The notes under the pieces were generated by a model. The model worked only from the letters and a program-made list of their open reading frames with translations. It was not told where the DNA came from and did not search any database. The position numbers and the translations under genes were made by a program. From Pseudovibrio brasiliensis (GTDB lineage Bacteria > Pseudomonadota > Alphaproteobacteria > Rhizobiales > Stappiaceae), in NCBI RefSeq assembly GCF_018282095.1, contig NZ_CP074126.1, positions 1,002,501 through 1,066,500 on the forward strand: 64,000 nt of DNA, in the 5' to 3' direction. This document shows positions 62,469-64,000 of this stretch, in pieces. Numbering within the stretch: the stretch's first letter is position 1; each line of letters begins with the position of its first letter.

Positions 62469-62681
62469 TGGAATTCCGTAGCGGAACACTGTTAATAATT
62501 ATGTTTTTTCCGCGATCCATGACCAGTGCACCCCAAAAGATAGGGCACTTGTCTTTGCTGTAGTAACCGTTTCCTTGAAAAAGTGAGTTGCATTCCGACC
62601 TATGCGCTATGCAAAGTGTCGCATAATTTTTGCTTATGCCCGATCCAACGCGACACTATCCAGTTTGTATTCATTCTAATT

Positions 62682-63053
62682 CTAGTATCTGGTTTTGCCT
62701 TGGTATGAAGGCTGCACAAACCAATAAAGCAGCAGCAATTCTCCGAGAATCGGTATGAAAGCGATCAGCAACCAGAATCCGGATCGATTGCTGTCATGCA
62801 GTCGCCTCACAGCCACCGCCAGTGAGGGTAGGAAAAACGCAATCGTCAGAATGGAGCTGAGCGGAGCGCCATCTTGAACGCTGCCAGCAGGCAATCCCAG
62901 TGTGGGAGCAATGACGAAGTTATCGATTAGATGGGCTGCGATCATCACAATGAGAACGAACAGAACCCACCACCAATACTCTGAGCGAGGTGCACGCCCA
63001 GTGAACTGCACATACTTCTTGAAACAGGTTCTGATGGCGCGTTCAAAGGTCAT
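62682..63053 (-). CDS. DUF805 membrane protein
   Basis: 123 residues with about four membrane helices. Family motifs: YVQFTGRAPRSEYWWWVLF near the N-terminus and AVRRLHDSNRSGFWLL plus LLLLYWFVQPS at the C-terminal end. Function unknown. Paralogous to the protein at 63265-63711. Confidence 0.87.
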   Translation of the reverse strand: MTFERAIRTCFKKYVQFTGRAPRSEYWWWVLFVLIVMIAAHLIDNFVIAPTLGLPAGSVQDGAPLSSILTIAFFLPSLAVAVRRLHDSNRSGFWLLIAFIPILGELLLLYWFVQPSYQGKTRY

Positions 63054-63151
63054 CCTGTCCTCACACCGTTATTTGGCTCACTACGTGTATTTCAAGTACC
63101 AGAACGCCAAGGAAACCAACCCAGCAGCAATTACTGAGATGCTGCTGTATC

Positions 63152-63232
63152 ACTGGTACGGAATCTTTGGCGCAAAACTTCAGCCGTCACGAGGGCGTCA
63201 CAGCTACTGGAGGCCGAACTGAGAGAACTTCT
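63152..63232 (-). pseudogene. Decayed 3' end of a second copy of the Cys/Ser-rich gene
   Basis: The stretch aligns with the end of the gene at 63847-64000 at roughly three bases in four, including TTTGGCGCAAA versus GTTGGCGCAAA and CACAGCTACTGGAGG versus CACAGCTGCTGGAGG. In minus translation SFAPKIPYQ* mirrors SFAPTVQYQLKQ*, but the Cys-rich part is broken. It sits before the DUF805 gene at 62682-63053 just as the intact gene sits before the other DUF805 gene. Confidence 0.6.
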
Positions 63233-63264
63233 CAAGGCGTCAAAGTTTAGGAAGAGGCGCTACT

Positions 63265-63711
63265 TCATTCATAACTGACACTAACGGTTTGGCTTGACGG
63301 CAGAAGATGCCAGTACAACAAAAGCAATGGTCCAAAAAATGGGATCAAAGCGATGAATACCCAGAAACCAGATCTGTCAATATCGTGGAGGCGGCGGACT
63401 GCGACTGTCAAAGTTGGCAATATCAAAAAGATGCCGACGATCATGGTAAGTATGTAAGGTATTAACATACCTATCAATACTGCATCTCCGGCATTACCTG
63501 ATGGATGCTGTATAGCCATGAATGTACCAATTATTCCGCCTATCACCAGCATATCAAAAACAATAGCTACAGTTGTGGCAAGGATTGTGAAGAAAAACCA
63601 CCACCAGTACTCAGCGCGAGACGCACGGCCATGGAAGTTGAAGTAGTTCTTCATACAAGAGGTGACTGCTTCTTTGAAGGTGAGAGGGTCCTGTTCGTGA
63701 GTTAGCGCCAT
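63265..63711 (-). CDS. DUF805 membrane protein, second paralogue
   Basis: 148 residues from the ATG at 63711, with AAGGAGATCGCT upstream; longer frames are not needed. Motifs NYFNFHGRASRAEYWWWFFF and AVRRLHDIDRSGFWVFIALIPFFGPLLLLYW; about four helices. Unknown function. Confidence 0.87.
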   Translation of the reverse strand: MALTHEQDPLTFKEAVTSCMKNYFNFHGRASRAEYWWWFFFTILATTVAIVFDMLVIGGIIGTFMAIQHPSGNAGDAVLIGMLIPYILTMIVGIFLILPTLTVAVRRLHDIDRSGFWVFIALIPFFGPLLLLYWHLLPSSQTVSVSYE

Positions 63712-63846
63712 AGCGATCTCCTTTTTGCCAGAAAGGCTAGGGCGTTCTTTCTCACCAGAAAGTTGAGGGCATAGGCTAAATGCAAAACAGGAGAGCAAAG
63801 ATTGGGTCCTTACTCTCTTGTTTGTGAATGTTTGCTTAAGCAGAAC

Positions 63847-64000
63847 TTATTGCTTTAGTTGGTACTGAACCGTTGGCGCAAAGCTGCACCCTCCGCAGGA
63901 GCTGCCACAGCTGCTGGAGGACGCACTGGAAGAACAGCCCACTTCCTCAATCCGCCCAAGGGCTTTGAGCTGAGAGACCATTGCCATGGCAAAGTCACTT
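63847..64000 (-). CDS. C-terminus of a Cys/Ser-rich protein (partial)
   Basis: The last 50 or so codons, running off the window edge. Reads DFAMAMVSQLKALGRIEEVG, then CSSSASSSSCGSSCGGCSF, ending QYQLKQ. The Ser/Gly/Cys tail recalls the TIGR04222-type membrane proteins and similar envelope proteins, but the body is outside the window, so the family is not certain. Upstream of the DUF805 gene on the same strand. Confidence 0.65.
   Translation of the reverse strand, partial: SDFAMAMVSQLKALGRIEEVGCSSSASSSSCGSSCGGCSFAPTVQYQLKQ

Noticed and set aside
62902-63222. Plus-strand frame spanning the DUF805 gap
   Set aside because: Half of it is antisense to a DUF805 gene and the rest is the decayed Cys-rich remnant on the minus strand.

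Overview
The window looks like chromosomal DNA of a marine, respiratory alphaproteobacterium. Gene content and order (a Paracoccus-type sox cluster, an SqrR/BigR-type sulfur regulator, CIO-type bd oxidase genes, RIME-like intergenic repeats) would fit the Pseudovibrio/Stappiaceae group. The taxon is an inference; no similarity search was possible.

Layout. 1-955: 3' end of an rRNA operon (23S end, 5S, strong terminator), then about 1.1 kb with no recognisable gene and a small region of degraded coding sequence (2077-2445). 2486-15087: a complete thiosulfate oxidation (sox) locus. soxXYZABCDEF and soxVW lie on the minus strand; soxS, a HbpS/GlcG-like gene, soxR and soxT lie on the plus strand. 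Two copies of an ATTC-N8-GAAT palindrome sit exactly in the soxS-soxV and soxW-soxX intergenic regions, where a SoxR repressor should act. 15322-17237: pncA-pncB NAD salvage pair. 17353-25867: an AGPS-like FAD oxidase, a GlpD-like dehydrogenase and an FGGY kinase in one operon, then malonyl-CoA decarboxylase, a cupin protein and an alkylglycerol-monooxygenase-like membrane hydroxylase; together these suggest ether-lipid/alkylglycerol metabolism.

26387-29228: small XapX protein, FMN reductase, a LysE-type exporter preceded by a near-consensus sigma-54 promoter and a highly structured leader, and an alpha/beta hydrolase. 29775-43861: amino-sugar utilisation: GH20 hexosaminidase, GntR repressor, ABC importer, Gfo/Idh/MocA oxidoreductase, two SIS-domain isomerase/deaminases (GlmS/NagB-II-like and AgaS-like), ROK kinase, GatZ/AgaZ and NagA. 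It reads as a GlcNAc/GalNAc pathway from extracellular chitin- or mucin-like glycans to triose phosphates. 43882-47408: a type I secretion ABC transporter and its membrane fusion protein, with no substrate nearby.

47897-59425: accessory and housekeeping genes (LysR with a divergent NmrA-like protein, class I amidotransferase, PuuB-like oxidase, a clan-CD/C80-like cysteine peptidase that resembles a secreted effector, SDR plus FMO, AraC regulator, panB, isochorismatase-like hydrolase, CpdA-like phosphodiesterase). 59702-62430: a candidate small RNA with promoter and perfect terminator, convergent with cydAB and a 43-residue DUF2474/CydX-like gene. 62682-64000: two DUF805 membrane proteins and the 3' end of a Cys/Ser-rich protein gene, with a decayed second copy of that 3' end, showing an old tandem duplication.

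The least explained items are the C80-like protein, the sigma-54 promoter with structured leader, the small RNA next to cyd, and the alkylglycerol locus.
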